Shown: positions 36,903 to 47,570 of the stretch, piece by piece
Layout of the letters: every line of letters begins with the position of its first letter
Position numbering within the stretch: position 1 is the stretch's first letter
DNA from: Echiichthys vipera
Taxonomy: Eukaryota; Chordata; Actinopteri; Perciformes; Trachinidae
Assembly: GCA_963691815.1 (NCBI GenBank)
Contig: OY829656.1
Coordinates: 2,284,602-2,348,601 of the forward strand
Length of the DNA stretch: 64,000 nucleotides
Reading direction: 5' to 3'
Program-made: the position numbers and the translations under genes
The notes under the pieces: model-generated
Told to the model about the DNA's origin: nothing
What the model saw: only the letters and a program-made list of their open reading frames with translations
Database searches by the model: none

Positions 36903-37436
36903 CGGTAAAGGCGCTCCGTGCCCCGTGCTTTAGGGTCCTTGTCCCCCCCTCCAGGCCCGTTTGTACTCTTGCTGCCTATACGTCATCACGCCGTAACACG
37001 TCACACGCAATGATGACGTCATGGCGATGCGTGGCTTTGTTTCCAAATCTTTCCACAGACCTCGGAGTTTTTGTGCGTCTTGTCGACTGTTTTTGAATCT
37101 TTTCATCGACCAAATCTGCAGTAAACACTCCACCTCCGCATCACACCAACGTTGTTGTTGTTAAATGTCCGCGCATGGTCCCTCCTATTTTCTATGTTCG
37201 AACAGGCACACGCAGCTTACGTCAGAACCGCCGTAGTCATCGTGCTATACGTGCGCACGCTCGTGCTCGTGAAACGTGTCCACAAAAGCCCACCTCTCCC
37301 AAACGGGCCGTGAGCGGCCAACTGGCAGCAGTTATGCGCGGAGCGGTTGCACTCACACTGGTCAAACGCACTAGGCTTGACCCGAAAAACCTGTTTTGGC
37401 CCGGTGCGGAAGGACAGTGTGAGTGCGCCCTTAGAA
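36903..37436 (-). mobile_element. Harbinger-like MITE M2, reverse full-length copy
   Basis: The copy starts TAA then AGGCGCTCCGTGCCCCGTGC and ends GACAGTGTGAGTGCGCCCTTA. It is the reverse of the element at 44045-44634. On the - strand it still reads ECLLQIWSMKRFKNSRQDAQ, but the ATG region of the Myb-like frame is altered by a small deletion near 37148. Confidence 0.85.
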
Positions 37437-38759
37437 TCCATGCAAACACCAGTGCATTTGTTTACAGGAACATGTTTAATACCCTGTTTTTTTTTCTTTT
37501 TTACAGTCAGAATTTTGTCCCCTGCACTCGCTACGTTGGATTTGATTAGATAAGTTTTAGCGTCATTCAGCTGTCTGGGAAATATATATTTATTTTAAAC
37601 TTCACTGTTCGGAGGTGTGGACACGTCGTCACTGAGGACTTTGATATCAATGCATTAAAAGGGAGCGTAGATCTAAAACAAAGAAAGAACAGGGTAGCAT
37701 GGGTAATGAAAACATGACATATGATTAAACTTCACATGCTCTGAACCCCCCCCCCCCTCGAAATAAAACTAATGGCATCACTCAAACACATCACACAACG
37801 CTGAAATGAAACGTCCAAACAGACCGGTGAAGGACAGCTATCAGCTTTACATCGGGTGGATGTGGGGAATTAGACTGTTGATGGCGGGCAGCGTTTCACA
37901 TGCAGCGAGTTTCTTAAGAGTCATTAAAGTCCTATTTTCTCTCCGTGGAGCAGCATCAGAGAATATGAGGGCCCGCTGTTGAGCTGGGCTGTGATGAAAG
38001 GCACGGAGCACAGTCAGGTATTACCTGGCTTTGGTGCAGCAATTTCAGAGCGACTTGAGAAGAAGAAGGGGGGTGGCGGTCGGCCATTCCTCCTGATTAC
38101 ATCATTACTGCAGTTGACAGGAATTCGTCACTCTGTTCCTCAGAACTGCAAACGTCTCTTTCTTTCCAACTCATTATAGTTCGTAATTGGCTCCTCAAAG
38201 CTTATCTGAATTATTTCCAATGCAAATCAATTATTTTGCAAATTCCCCAATCATCAATTTTATTATTGTGTATTCTATTGAAGCCTTGACTTGCTTTATT
38301 AAGGCGTCATTTCCACTGGGGGTTTTGGAAACGTCTAGCTTTACAACCGTCTGCGTTAAAGCAATTCTAACTGTTCTTGCATGTCTCACAGTGATTCCCT
38401 ACAAAGTCCGACCCTCATCCCCCTGCCTCACCTCTGACGCTCCCTGACAGATAGGCAAAGAGCACTGGAATACCTGTCAAAGTGGAACCTCCTACTAGTA
38501 AATCTGGGGTAGGTCGACCTCCTCTACGGTAACCAGACGTCCAAACAACACGTATAGTTGCACCCCTGTGAGCTCAGGGCAGAACGCCCGTATTTCTGTT
38601 GTTTTGATTGGTGGCATAGCTGCGTGTAAGAATATTATTTTTCTTTTAGGAGAGGCAGTATGAGATTCATGCATCCATTCAGTCAGCTTTAGTACACACA
38701 GTGAAATAGCACTGCTTGGATAGACCAACCAAAGGTGTTCTTGTACTTTTTTACCCACT
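37437..38759. other. Intergenic, no gene seen
   Basis: A poly(C) run lies at 37747-37757. No exon or further repeat was recognised. The part from about 38510 may belong to the MITE fragment that follows. Confidence 0.4.
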
Positions 38760-38877
38760 TCTCCTAAACGGACCGTGGCCGGCAAGCGTGCCGCTCCTAG
38801 TACGGTTGCACTCACACTGGTCAAACGAACTAGAGCTTGGGCAAGGTACGGCTGAACAGTGAGAGTGCGCCCTTAGT
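38760..38877 (-). mobile_element. Harbinger-like MITE M2, fragment
   Basis: The copy reads CTCCTAAACGGACCGTGGCC, GTTGCACTCACACTGGTCAA and the terminal GAGAGTGCGCCC, then TTA. This corresponds to the left-end part of the full element on the - strand. Confidence 0.75.
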
Positions 38878-38884
38878 TACCTTG

Positions 38885-39020
38885 AGAAAGGTTGTTAGCC
38901 CCGCTCATTTTTTACAAATATGGTCACATCAGGTTTCAAAAAACCAACATGGCGGCGGCCAAAAAAGCAATCTCGTGGATTCAAAACGCTAAAGAGAAAA
39001 TCAGTCCAGTTAAAGCTCCT
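38885..39020 (+). repeat. Fragment of a dispersed teleost element
   Basis: The stretch CAGGTTTCAAAAAACCAACA followed by TGGCGGCGGCCAAAAAAGC and TCGTGGATTCAAAACGC resembles a repeat common in fish genomes (ACATGGCGACGGCCAAAA type). An ATG in a good context occurs there but opens no long frame. The assignment is from memory. Confidence 0.4.
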
Positions 39021-39525
39021 GATTTCCTGCTCAGGTTAGATTTTCTTTGAGTGTTCGTGTCAGTAAGTGTTCATGAGCGTCCACGTGACCCCGGCCACAT
39101 GGAAACAAAGCAGAGTTCTTAGCTTCTTGACATTTAATTGCAGCACTGTTCATAATGCCGGTGTTCATGTGGCCCTTTGTGGGGAATTGTAGCTGTAATC
39201 TAATAAACACCTTGACTTCAAGGTTCTTCAGGAGAGGCGATATTCTATAAATAATGACCCGAATAAAACCCAACCAGACTCAAGTCGTTAAAATTGACCC
39301 TCACGCTGCAGTCGCTCAGAACAAACCTCCTGATATTATAGATGTATCTTTATACTTTATCAATACCGGAGCCCCATTCATTAATAGGCTGTTATAAAAC
39401 GTCACATAAACACGTCGGGTCTCCTGACACCAGCATGAATTAACATCTATTAATGTATCACGAGGGAATCTGTGTGTGAGACGTACTAAAGTCCTTTGTG
39501 GCCGTTTCATGTCGCTGTGACAAAT
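39021..39525. other. Intergenic, no gene seen
   Basis: No recognised element. Confidence 0.35.
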
Positions 39526-39837
39526 GGGTTAAGGTCGCACTCACACTGTCCTTCCGCTCCGGGCCAAAACAGTTTTTGCAGGTCAAGCCTAGTGCGTTTG
39601 ACCAGTGTGAGTACAACCGCTCCGCACCTTACTGCAGCCAGCTGACCGTCCACGGCCCGTTTGGGAGAGGTGGGCTTTTGTAAAGCGCGTTTGCACATGT
39701 ACGAGCACAAGCGTGCGCCTACAGCGGCTCTCACGTCATTTTCTGTGCGCCTGTTGGGACGTAGAAAAAAACAATGGCGGCGAAAGGTTCACGTTGGTGT
39801 GATGCGGAGGTGTGTTTACTGCAGTCATTAGTTTCAA
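39526..39837 (+). mobile_element. Harbinger-like MITE M2, left half
   Basis: The left end is TTAAGGTCGCACTCACACTG, and the body includes GCGTTTGACCAGTGTGAG and GTTTGGGAGAGGTGGGCTTT. It ends soon after ATGGCGGCGAAAGGTTCACG, the start of the Myb-like frame. The right half is missing. Confidence 0.8.
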
Positions 39838-40320
39838 AATTCTCCAAAAAGCTCAATGTTTTAAGAGCGTTTGTTTCATTTGTTCATAAAAAGCCTTTTA
39901 AAACTAGTGATTCGCAGAAACTCCATCAATCGGCGACCATTGCATCTAAATAACACGGGTCAAAGCGCGTCACACACTATTTCCTCATGAATGGACCATC
40001 TGAGGAGGAAGCTGGTCACCTCGACCCGTCCGCTGACCCTCTGCAGGCGTCCACCATGTCACCGTGGTTACCGCCCACATTATCAAGCTGGTGCAGCGCG
40101 TCAGTAGCATAGGTCTCTTTCAAGTATTGTGTGTGTGTCCCCTGCCTTTATTCATCCAGACTCGGTTGACTGAGCACACTTGCACTTTCTTTTGCCATCC
40201 CCTGCTTCACGCTCGTTCAGTCAAAGGCATTTAGAGCTCTGGATATAAACTCCTACACCGTTTGCCACCAAGCAGATTTAGTTGGTTTTTTTAAGTTGTT
40301 GAAGAAGTGGGCGTTTCTTC
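39838..40320. other. Intergenic, no gene seen
   Basis: No recognised element. Confidence 0.35.
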
Positions 40321-40335
40321 ACCAATCTGATCACA

Positions 40336-40340
40336 GTGTG

Positions 40341-40375
<35 letters not shown>

Positions 40376-40551
40376 GTGTGTGAGACAGCAGTGTGCTTTG
40401 TAATCCTGTGTCGGCCCCCGGGCTGACTCAGACTGTCTGTAATCACCCGCCCCCTTAATTGGTGCATAAAGACTGAGGCCTGGATGGGGCATCCGTTGTG
40501 ATCCGATGTGGCCCTCTGTGTGTGTGTGTCTGTGTATGTGTTTCTGTCTGT

Positions 40552-40604
<53 letters not shown>
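40336..40604 (+). repeat. Two (TG)n tracts
   Basis: TG tracts lie at 40336-40382 and 40518-40604, the second interrupted by TCTG. They are separated by about 135 bp of unique-looking sequence. Confidence 0.92.
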
Positions 40605-40606
<2 letters not shown>

Positions 40607-41812
40607 AGCTGAAAGGCATCTCCCTGAATACGTCCAAATGAAGAACGAATTGAGGACTTCAACTCAAGAGTGCTTTGTTCCGATGAGGCTGAGGCACTTT
40701 TAGAAACTTGAACGCTAAACTGACCATTTTGAAACAAAAACCTTATTATTCTGTCACTTTTTATGACATAATATCCTGTGACATTTGTATAACTTTTTAA
40801 TAAAACACTGTATGTACTCTAGTATAGCATATACTACAACATACAATACCATACCTTTTGTTGTTGCTATGACAGACGCAGACGTACTATACTTTGACTT
40901 TTTCACAAGTTTTTAATGAGAAACTATAGAAATGACTTTTTACGACACACTAAACTGAGTTTTTTCGACATAGCCTGACTTTTTTATGACTTTTGATGGC
41001 TTTCTAGTTTTGTTTTTGTTGATGAAATCACTTCTTTTGCCTCCCAAGTGTTGCAATACTCTTAAACTTGGCATATAAAGATCATTCATTGGAGATAGTT
41101 TGATTTCACATATGTGGGACCCGGCCCAGAGTATGTGTCACACTCTTAGCCTCCATTTTCTACCAGAATGTAATGAAATCAAAACAGATGTTAAAGGGTT
41201 TAAAACATCCCCACATTAACTCCAGTCCATGGCAGGATGTCGTGAAGTCCACAATGGCCCCTTTCTTCTTTCCTCTCGCTGCATGTTTGCAGCCACTTTG
41301 CGTGTTCAGGTATTGAGCTACTTACTGTACATTGACTTGACTCTAAAAACACAATTCCTCCTTTTATTCTCAGAACTGGTTCAAAACCGTCTCAGATCAG
41401 GGTGAAAGGGAAAGTGCACCACTTCCTGCTGCCTCCGACGGCATGTATCGAGCAGAGCGGCGATGCCAGCACCCCACTTAATGCTAAACACTGCAGTCTT
41501 TTATCTGGAGATAAAATACAGTGAGCTGAGTGTAAAGTGGAGCACTTATCTCCTCCTGGTCACTAATGGTGGTGACCGTAGTAGCATTGGCCTAATGTGA
41601 TGTTCAGAGGCCTTTCAAGTTCCAGATTCGACTTCAAAGAAATGAGTTAGAAGCTAAACTCCGATAAACAGGGTGGGAAAACAGCCTTTAATTGTGGCTA
41701 TTTACAGATTTTGTTGTTGAAGTTCATCAGAGACACAGTGAATAGTAAACACAAACATATTTAATGTCATAGATTAAGCCTCTGAATGTTCTCATGTGTC
41801 CAGGTCGTCGTT
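40605..41812. other. Intergenic, no gene seen
   Basis: The part 40735-41000 repeats TTTATGAC/TTTTTCACA-like motifs loosely. No exon or named element was recognised. Confidence 0.4.
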
Positions 41813-42108
41813 ATCCTCAAAGCAATTTCAGTCCAAAGCAACTGGACTTGGTTGTTTGTCTAGGAAGACGTTTCACCTCTCATCCAAGAGGCTTCATCAG
41901 TTCATGTACGCATCTGACCAGGACCAGGACCAGGCTGGGACTGGACCAGGACCAGGACCAGGCTGGGGACTGGACCAGGACCAGGCTGGGACTAGACTAG
42001 GACCAGTTCTGGTACATGAACTGATGAAGCCTCTTGGATGAGAGGGGAAACGTCTTCCCTGACAAATAACCAAGTCCAGTTGCTTTGGACTGTAATTGCT
42101 TTGAGAAT
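41813..42108. mobile_element. Foldback element with about 97-bp inverted arms
   Basis: The left arm (41813-41909) and right arm (42012-42108) are inverted copies. They share CAGTCCAAAGCAACTGGACT, GAAGACGTTTC and CTCTCATCCAAGAGGCTTCA TCAG. The 102-bp loop is made of GGACCAGGACCAGGCTGGGA repeats. Elements with GAAACGTCTTC and CAAGTCCAGTTGC are common in fish genomes. The arms would form a long hairpin in single-stranded DNA or RNA. Confidence 0.88.
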
Positions 42109-42556
42109 GTAATAGATTGTATTTTTTTATAGATGAATTTTGTAAAAATGACTCCTATGTAACTGAGCAGTCTGAGACATTGGTTACAGGAGGATAAGGT
42201 ATTTTGCGGTAAAAGAAGGAACATGCTAATGATGAGTGACATTGAAGCGTTGTTTACCCACGTTTTTATTTACCCTTTATTTCACTGAGTGTGGAGGATT
42301 TTGAAATCCAGCCTGCCAGACAGTAGTGCGCTGCAGCCCCGGATACAATGGATGTTGGTGTTTTCTTCTAGTTATCGTCCCACGTTTGCGTAAAATTGTC
42401 AGATTCTTGAAGATCACCGTGGCACCATGGTTCCTACCGCTTTATGACTAAGGACACAATCCTCGGTCCAGGTCCAAGTACACGTCAGCTATTTTTTTGT
42501 GAAGAAATACAGAATATACTACATTACAATATAACACATTCTGCCCACTTGACTAT
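42109..42556. other. Intergenic, no gene seen
   Basis: No recognised element. Confidence 0.35.
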
Positions 42557-43210
42557 GTTATGTTGGTGGTTAGCACTCACTGCAAGACGGTTCCTGGTTC
42601 CGATCCGAGCTGGGGCGTTTCTTTTCTCTCCGGGTTCTCCGGTTTCCTCCCACAGTCCAAAGACGTGCAGGTGTTCGGTTCATTGATGACTCTAAATTGA
42701 CCGTAGGTGTAGATGGTTGTCTGTCTCTATGTTCGGGTGGACCCTGCCTTAGAGCGCACTCACACGGTCCGTCCGTACCGTTCCCCAGCGCGTATTACAG
42801 CTAAACTCTAGTTCGTTTGACCAGTGTGAGTGCAACCGTACCGCGCCTAGGAACGGCACGCTTGCCGTCCACGGCCCGTTTGGGAGAGGTGGGCTTTAGT
42901 AAAGCACGTTTGCACATGTACGAGCACGAGCGTGCGCACGTGTACGAGCACGAGGCCTACGGCGGTTCTGAGGTCATTTCCTGTGCGCCTGTTGGGACAT
43001 AGAAAAAAGAAGGAGGGACCATGCGCGGACATTTCAAACAATGGCGGTGAAAGGTTCACGTTGGTGTGATGCGGAGGTGGAGTGTTTACTGCAGATTTGG
43101 TCGATGAAAAGATTCAAAAACAGTCGACAAGACGCACAAAAACTCCGAGGTCTACGGAAAGATTTGGAAACAAAGCGGTTGAAGATGGATGGATGGATGG
43201 ATGGATGGAT
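42557..43210 (+). mobile_element. S2 repeat, copy 4, interrupted by Harbinger-like MITE M2
   Basis: The S2 head (GGTGGTTAGCACTCACTGCA) and body run to GTGGACCCTGCCTT at 42750. The MITE starts with AGAGCGCACTCACACGGTCC at 42751 and runs to about 43171. The S2 tail AAGCGGTTGAAGATGG with (ATGG)n then resumes. The MITE right end and about 90 bp of S2 are missing at the second junction, so part of both was deleted. Confidence 0.75.
43041..43171 (+). pseudogene. Myb/SANT-like N-terminal remnant in MITE M2 (copy at 42751)
   Basis: From ATG at 43041 the frame reads MAVKGSRWCDAEVECLLQIW, then SMKRFKNSRQDAQKLRGLRK DLE. The pattern (RW..AEV..LL.IW) matches the first helix region of the Myb/SANT-like DNA-binding proteins that accompany PIF/Harbinger transposases. 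The frame then runs into the S2 tail. It is too short for a full trihelix domain and is taken as a remnant. Confidence 0.5.
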
Positions 43211-43500
43211 GTGCACATTTGACATATCGGCTTGAGGGTGACACTGAAAGGTGTCCAAATGGAAAGGGTTCCTCGTCTGGGGACAACAGATGAGTAAAAG
43301 TATAATTTGTCCTTTTGTAAATGAAGTCATGTTGTGCTTTTTCCTTCTGTTGGTCCATTCAGGTTGCTGAGCCGGTCTCTATGTAACTCTATCAGCAGTG
43401 TTGGATGGCAGAGTCTATAGTGTTGGGGTTACCTTGTCATTTGACCCTATTGACATCCTGAGAACACCGATCAATACAGAGGTAAGCATGCACGCGCACA

Positions 43501-43550
<50 letters not shown>

Positions 43551-44044
43551 ATCAGATCTAGTTACCATACGAAAAGGCATCAAAAATGTTTTAATTGTAA
43601 ATGTACAGATTTATGCTCATACAGACAAAACGATGTGGTGAGCTGCCCTTTGTTAACATAAGTCTCAACAACAGACTGGTGCAAGGTTACAATGAAAAAC
43701 AGACTCAGTATACAGACAGGACAGTACGTGTGTTTTATAAACTTACAGTATCGTTCAAAAGTTTGGAATCAGCTTTAATATCGATGTTTTTCTTCAACAA
43801 TAACGATTTAAACAGAGATAAAAACGCCATCATTCAGTCACTTAATTAACATTTGAAGAGTTCTGATCCCAAAATGTTTCAGCCTGTGATGAACTGAACT
43901 TGAACTTTCAATTGTCAGTGTGTTTGTTGACAGTTGAGCCGTTACACAGAGATTTATTCTCCAGGTACAAATAAACCTTCATGCAAAATAACATCCATTT
44001 GTAAAAAGAACTTTCTCCGACCTAAAAGCATCAAAGACCATTCA
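43211..44044. other. Intergenic with a (CA)n tract, no gene seen
   Basis: A (CA)n tract lies at 43497-43545. A TTTATT at 43953-43958 could be a - strand poly(A) signal. No exon was recognised. Confidence 0.4.
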
Positions 44045-44636
44045 GGGCGCACTCACACTGTCCATCCGTACCGTGCCCAAACAGGTTTTTACGGCTAAAG
44101 TCTAGTTCCTTTGACCAGTTCCTTTGACCTAGACGCGGCACGGTTGCCGACCACGGCCCGTTTAGGAGAGGTGGGCTTTTGTAAAGCACGTTTGCACATG
44201 TACGAGCACGAGCGTGCGCACGTGTACGAGCACGAGGCCTACGGCGGTTCTGAGGTCATTTCCTGTGCGCCTGTTGGGACATAGAAAAAAGAAGGAGGGA
44301 CCATGCGCGGACATTTAAAACAATGGCGGTGAATGGTTCACGTTGGTGTGATGCGGAGGTGGAGTGTTTACTGCAGATTTGGTCGATGAAAAGATTCAAA
44401 AACAGTCGACAAGGCGCACAAAAACTCCGAGGTCTACGGAAAGATCTGGAAACAAAGCCACGCATCGCCATGACGTCATCAATGCGTGTGACGTGTTACG
44501 GCGTGATTACGTATAGGCAGCAAGAAGCATTCTCCGAGGCCCAGGTAGTGTGAGTACAAACGGGCCTGGAGGGGGGGACAAGGACCCTAAAGCACGGGGC
44601 ACGGGACGGAGGCACAGTGGGAGGGCGCCCTAAAGC
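44045..44636 (+). mobile_element. Harbinger-like MITE M2, best full-length copy
   Basis: The left end is GGGCGCACTCACACTGTCCA and the right end is CAGTGGGAGGGCGCCC followed by TAA. Over about 33 bases the inverted ends agree at most positions. Length is about 590 bp. The interior contains ATGACGTCATC-type palindromes, the block ACGAGCACGAGCGTGCGCAC, and a Myb/SANT-like frame at 44323-44553. Seven copies or fragments lie in the window. Confidence 0.85.
44323..44553 (+). pseudogene. Myb/SANT-like N-terminal remnant in MITE M2 (full copy)
   Basis: The frame MAVNGSRWCDAEVECLLQIW, then SMKRFKNSRQGAQ, runs 76 codons from ATG at 44323. Only about the first 20 residues resemble the Myb/SANT-like family. 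The remainder is MITE sequence. The frame is preserved in the copy at 43041 and partly in the reverse copy at 36903-37436. Confidence 0.5.
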
Positions 44637-45330
44637 ACAGATTTTGTTGAAATCCCAAACTTTTGAACGATAATGCGACTTTACTGTGTATGTGCAGGTG
44701 ATTAAAATGGACTTAACAGTAATTGAGGTTATTTAAAACAATAGGTGAGGGAACAAACTTGCTATGATATGCATAAAATATATATTTGGATAATAAAAGC
44801 CACCGAGGGTAAAAGCAAAAAAAGGGAATACTGCACAGACCTACTTAAAAACCTACTCTTCAGACTTTAGTGCAAATGTAGAACTAATGTCTAACTTGTA
44901 ATTTGCATAATTAATAAATATGACATAAGGAGTTATGTTACATAAACGTTTGTCATGAGGAAATATGAGTCGTGTCTTCACAGTAAGAACTGAATGAATA
45001 GGCATATGAATACCATCAGTAGTGTGTGTGTGATGATACCAACCTTGAGGTTACGTTGCAGCCCAGAATTAATATTATATTTGGACGATCGGTTGCATAA
45101 TATTCTCCCACAGAGGATCCTAATGTACGGGTAAAGCATTTCACTTATAGTGCATATACAGACGTGTGTGTAAAGCCCAAAGCTACGCGTAATGGACCCT
45201 TCTTCCATTACAGAGGACCTGAGCAAATATCAAAAACCTCAAATTTTGGTGCAGGGAAATAAAAACATAAATCACAAGTATTTCATAAAGGACACAATTC
45301 AACAGTTACATCCAATGATCTTTGAACATC
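44637..45330. other. Sequence between the MITE and the candidate atrnl1 UTR, no gene seen
   Basis: AT-rich and unique-looking. It could be inside a long atrnl1 3' UTR. Confidence 0.35.
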
Positions 45331-46011
45331 TCAACAGTAGTAGCCTTTGAAATGCCTCAAGGAGACTTCCTCCCAAAGCAAACGCTTGTCACAGACCACC
45401 CGCTGCAGTGTTTCGTATTGATCTGGTTGGGTCCATGTTCTCTTCCAGCGCTGCTCCCGCCTCAGAGTGGGTTTGTAAGTCAGGAGGACTTCATTTCAGC
45501 TCAGTTCAATATTGTTCACAAAAGCTCGAAGCCATTTAGTTTGGTTTAATGGTCTAAAACAAGTGTTTTTCTCTCTGTCAATATGGCAGACTGCATGACA
45601 GACAAGTGGAGCCCCGGAGATGCAGAGCCACATGGCGTGGACTGGGGGAAAAAAGAGAAAGCCTGCCAGCATTCATATTAAATGTCTGGGGGAAAAAAGC
45701 TGTGGTGGAGAAACAGGCTTTCTCTGTCGATCTGCAGGTTTCCAATTCTTGCTGTCCTGGCTCATCAGGATCAACACATACACAGGGGACAAGGGAAGCA
45801 TGTTGATGAAGGAGTTTCCCGTCTGATCCAGGGACGTAATGGACCGTGAGTGCCATTTTTCCCAGTTTAAGTGGCTTTGGATGAAACAGTGAATACATTT
45901 CCCCTATCCAAGTCCATCCAGACCCAGTTTCTGCAGGCTTCGTTTACAATGTATGAGAACATCTCCCGGGGCCGTGACGGCTATCTTGTACCTCTTTGAG
46001 GGAAATGCAGT

Positions 46012-46133
46012 TCATACGCAGGTCCCCTGGTGGTGCACGATGTGTTTGCGGTGCTTCAGACCCAGCCCTCTTTCTTTGAAGTCCATCACTCGCTGTTGTG
46101 ATGTGTCTACCAGAGCACTGGCTATGGCAATAC
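46012..46133 (-). CDS. atrnl1: Attractin-like 1, last coding exon
   Basis: ATRNL1 is a single-pass type I membrane protein with CUB, kelch, C-type lectin, PSI and laminin-EGF domains, related to attractin and linked to melanocortin receptor signalling. Only its cytoplasmic C-terminus is in the window. Read on the - strand, an acceptor CTTCTAG (plus 46140-46134) is followed by two bases that complete a Gly codon. The exon then gives IAIASALVDTSQQ, a variable middle part, and a terminal HRKHIVHHQGTCV before TGA at 46014-46012. The 39 residues align without gaps to the ATRNL1 end (LAIASALIDISQQ ... RNRKHLSTRQGTCV) as I recall it. The ending GTCV resembles the GTCI of attractin. The preceding exon, which would encode a PKPIAIEP-type sequence, was not found to the right, so the last intron probably runs past 64000. 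Confidence 0.88.
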
Positions 46134-46317
46134 CTAGAAGCACAGAGAGAAGAGAGAGTTATTCATGGTCAAATATAACATGCTGTTTCAGATGTTTGTT
46201 TTATCCAAAGCGCTGCAAAGTTAAACATTTTTATGATAGATGGCCTTTTGAGCCAAGGTCGTGGCCACTCCGCTGCGTTAATAAGGCTTAATTATGGCAA
46301 CGGACCACCTACGTTAG

Positions 46318-46593
46318 ATTGTAAATGGTCTTGTACTTATATAGCGCCTTTCTCAAGGTGCTTTTACAGGTTTTGTCACATTCACATTCACACTGATGGC
46401 AGTGGACGTCTACACACCATCTAATCTAATCATTCACACCACATTTTCACACCCAGGCACAGCACGAGGAGCAATTCAGGGTTCAGAGTCTTGCCCAAGG
46501 ACACTTCCACATGTTGACCGGGGGAGGTGGGGATCGAATCCCCGATCTCTTGAATGGAGGACGACCCACTCTGGCACTGAGCAACAGTCGCCT
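46318..46593 (-). mobile_element. tRNA-headed SINE family S3 with an L2-type tail
   Basis: On the - strand from 46593 the head is GGCGACTGTTGCTCAGTGCC, with an A-box-like TTGCTCAGTGCCAGAG and a B-box-like GGGATTCGATCCCC. The body includes TGTCCTTGGGCAAGACTCTG. The 3' end GAAAGGCGCTATATAAG is the same 17-base end as the L2-like LINE at 9592-10020. This is the arrangement expected for a SINE mobilised by that LINE. Confidence 0.8.
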
Positions 46594-46867
46594 ATTGTCA
46601 GATATACAGATTCATTTCTCATCTGTCAGTATTCTGAAGTTCCTCTCTCCACTATAGGTAAAATGTGGAGTTCCACAAGGTCCTATTGTGGGTCCCCTGT
46701 TGTTTTATGAACACTTTTGTTTCTGCTTCAAAACAGACCAAGCACCGCCTCAACTCACACGTGTTTTTCCTTGCTGTGGTTGTTTGTAGGTCCGATTGTT
46801 TGCATCCAATGAGCTTTTGGTCTTCTCTATTGATAATGCTCCTTGAAATGAACTGAGAGGTTCTGAA

Positions 46868-47570
46868 TAACATCTCATCTCATCTCATCTTCAGCCTCTT
46901 ATCCGGGGTCGGGTCTCAGTGGCAGCAGCTTCAGCAGGGGACCCCAAACTTCCCTTTCCCGGGCCACATTAACCAGCTCTAACTGGGGGATCCTGAGGCG
47001 TTCCCAGGCCAGTGTGGAGATCTAATCTCTCCACCTGGTCCTGGGTCTTCCCCGAGGCCTCCTCCCAGCTGGACGTGCCTGGAACACCTCCCTAGGGAGG
47101 CGCCCAGGGTTCATCCTTACCAGATGATCCTGAACCACCTCAACTGGCTCCTTTCAAAGCAAAGGAGCAGCGGCTCTACTCCGAGTTCCTCACGGATGCT
47201 GAACTTCTCCCCCTCTCTCTAAGGGAGACTCCAGCCCCCCTCCTGAGGAAACATCCCGCTTCTACCCACAACCTGGTTCTTTGGGTCCTGATCTAGCTTT
47301 CATGACCACAGGTGAGGGTAGGAACCAAGATTGAGCGGTAGATCGAGAGCTTTGTCTTCCTCAGCTCTCTTTTGGTCACAACGGTGCGGTAGAGCCCCCG
47401 CTGATCCGATTCTCCGGCCAAACTCACGCTCCATCGTCCCCTCACTCGTGAACAAGATCCTGAGGTACTTGAACTCCTTCACTTAGGGGGTAAGGACTCA
47501 CCTGGAGTAAGCAATCCACCGGTTTCCTGCTGAGAGCCATGGCCTCAGATTTAGAGGTGCTGATCTCTAA
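46868..47570 (-). mobile_element. LINE 3' part, family L1a, with reverse-transcriptase end
   Basis: This is the longest of the three L1a copies. On the - strand it has the frame MKEFKYLRILFTSEGTMERE FGRRIGSAGAL (47482 downward). It matches the KEFKYLGVLFTSEG.MEREI..RIG region found just after the reverse-transcriptase domain of a common teleost LINE. The frame is broken soon after. The 3' end is the CATCTCATCTCATCTTCAGC tail at 46868. Confidence 0.82.

Larger units (their letters stand above)
43953..46011 (-). other. atrnl1: Candidate atrnl1 3' UTR region
   Basis: This is the - strand sequence after the atrnl1 stop. Possible poly(A) signals read on the - strand are ATTAAA at 45550-45545, about 465 nt past the stop, and AATAAA at 43958-43953, about 2 kb past it. 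A Harbinger-like MITE occupies 44045-44634, so a long UTR would include it. The 45.3-46.0 kb part is free of recognised repeats and has several short open frames, as conserved UTRs may have. The UTR extent is inference only. Confidence 0.35.

Noticed and set aside
45578..45898. A 106-codon - strand frame starting MYSLFHPKPLKLGKM
   Set aside because: It lies just past the atrnl1 stop in probable 3' UTR, and shows no family features.
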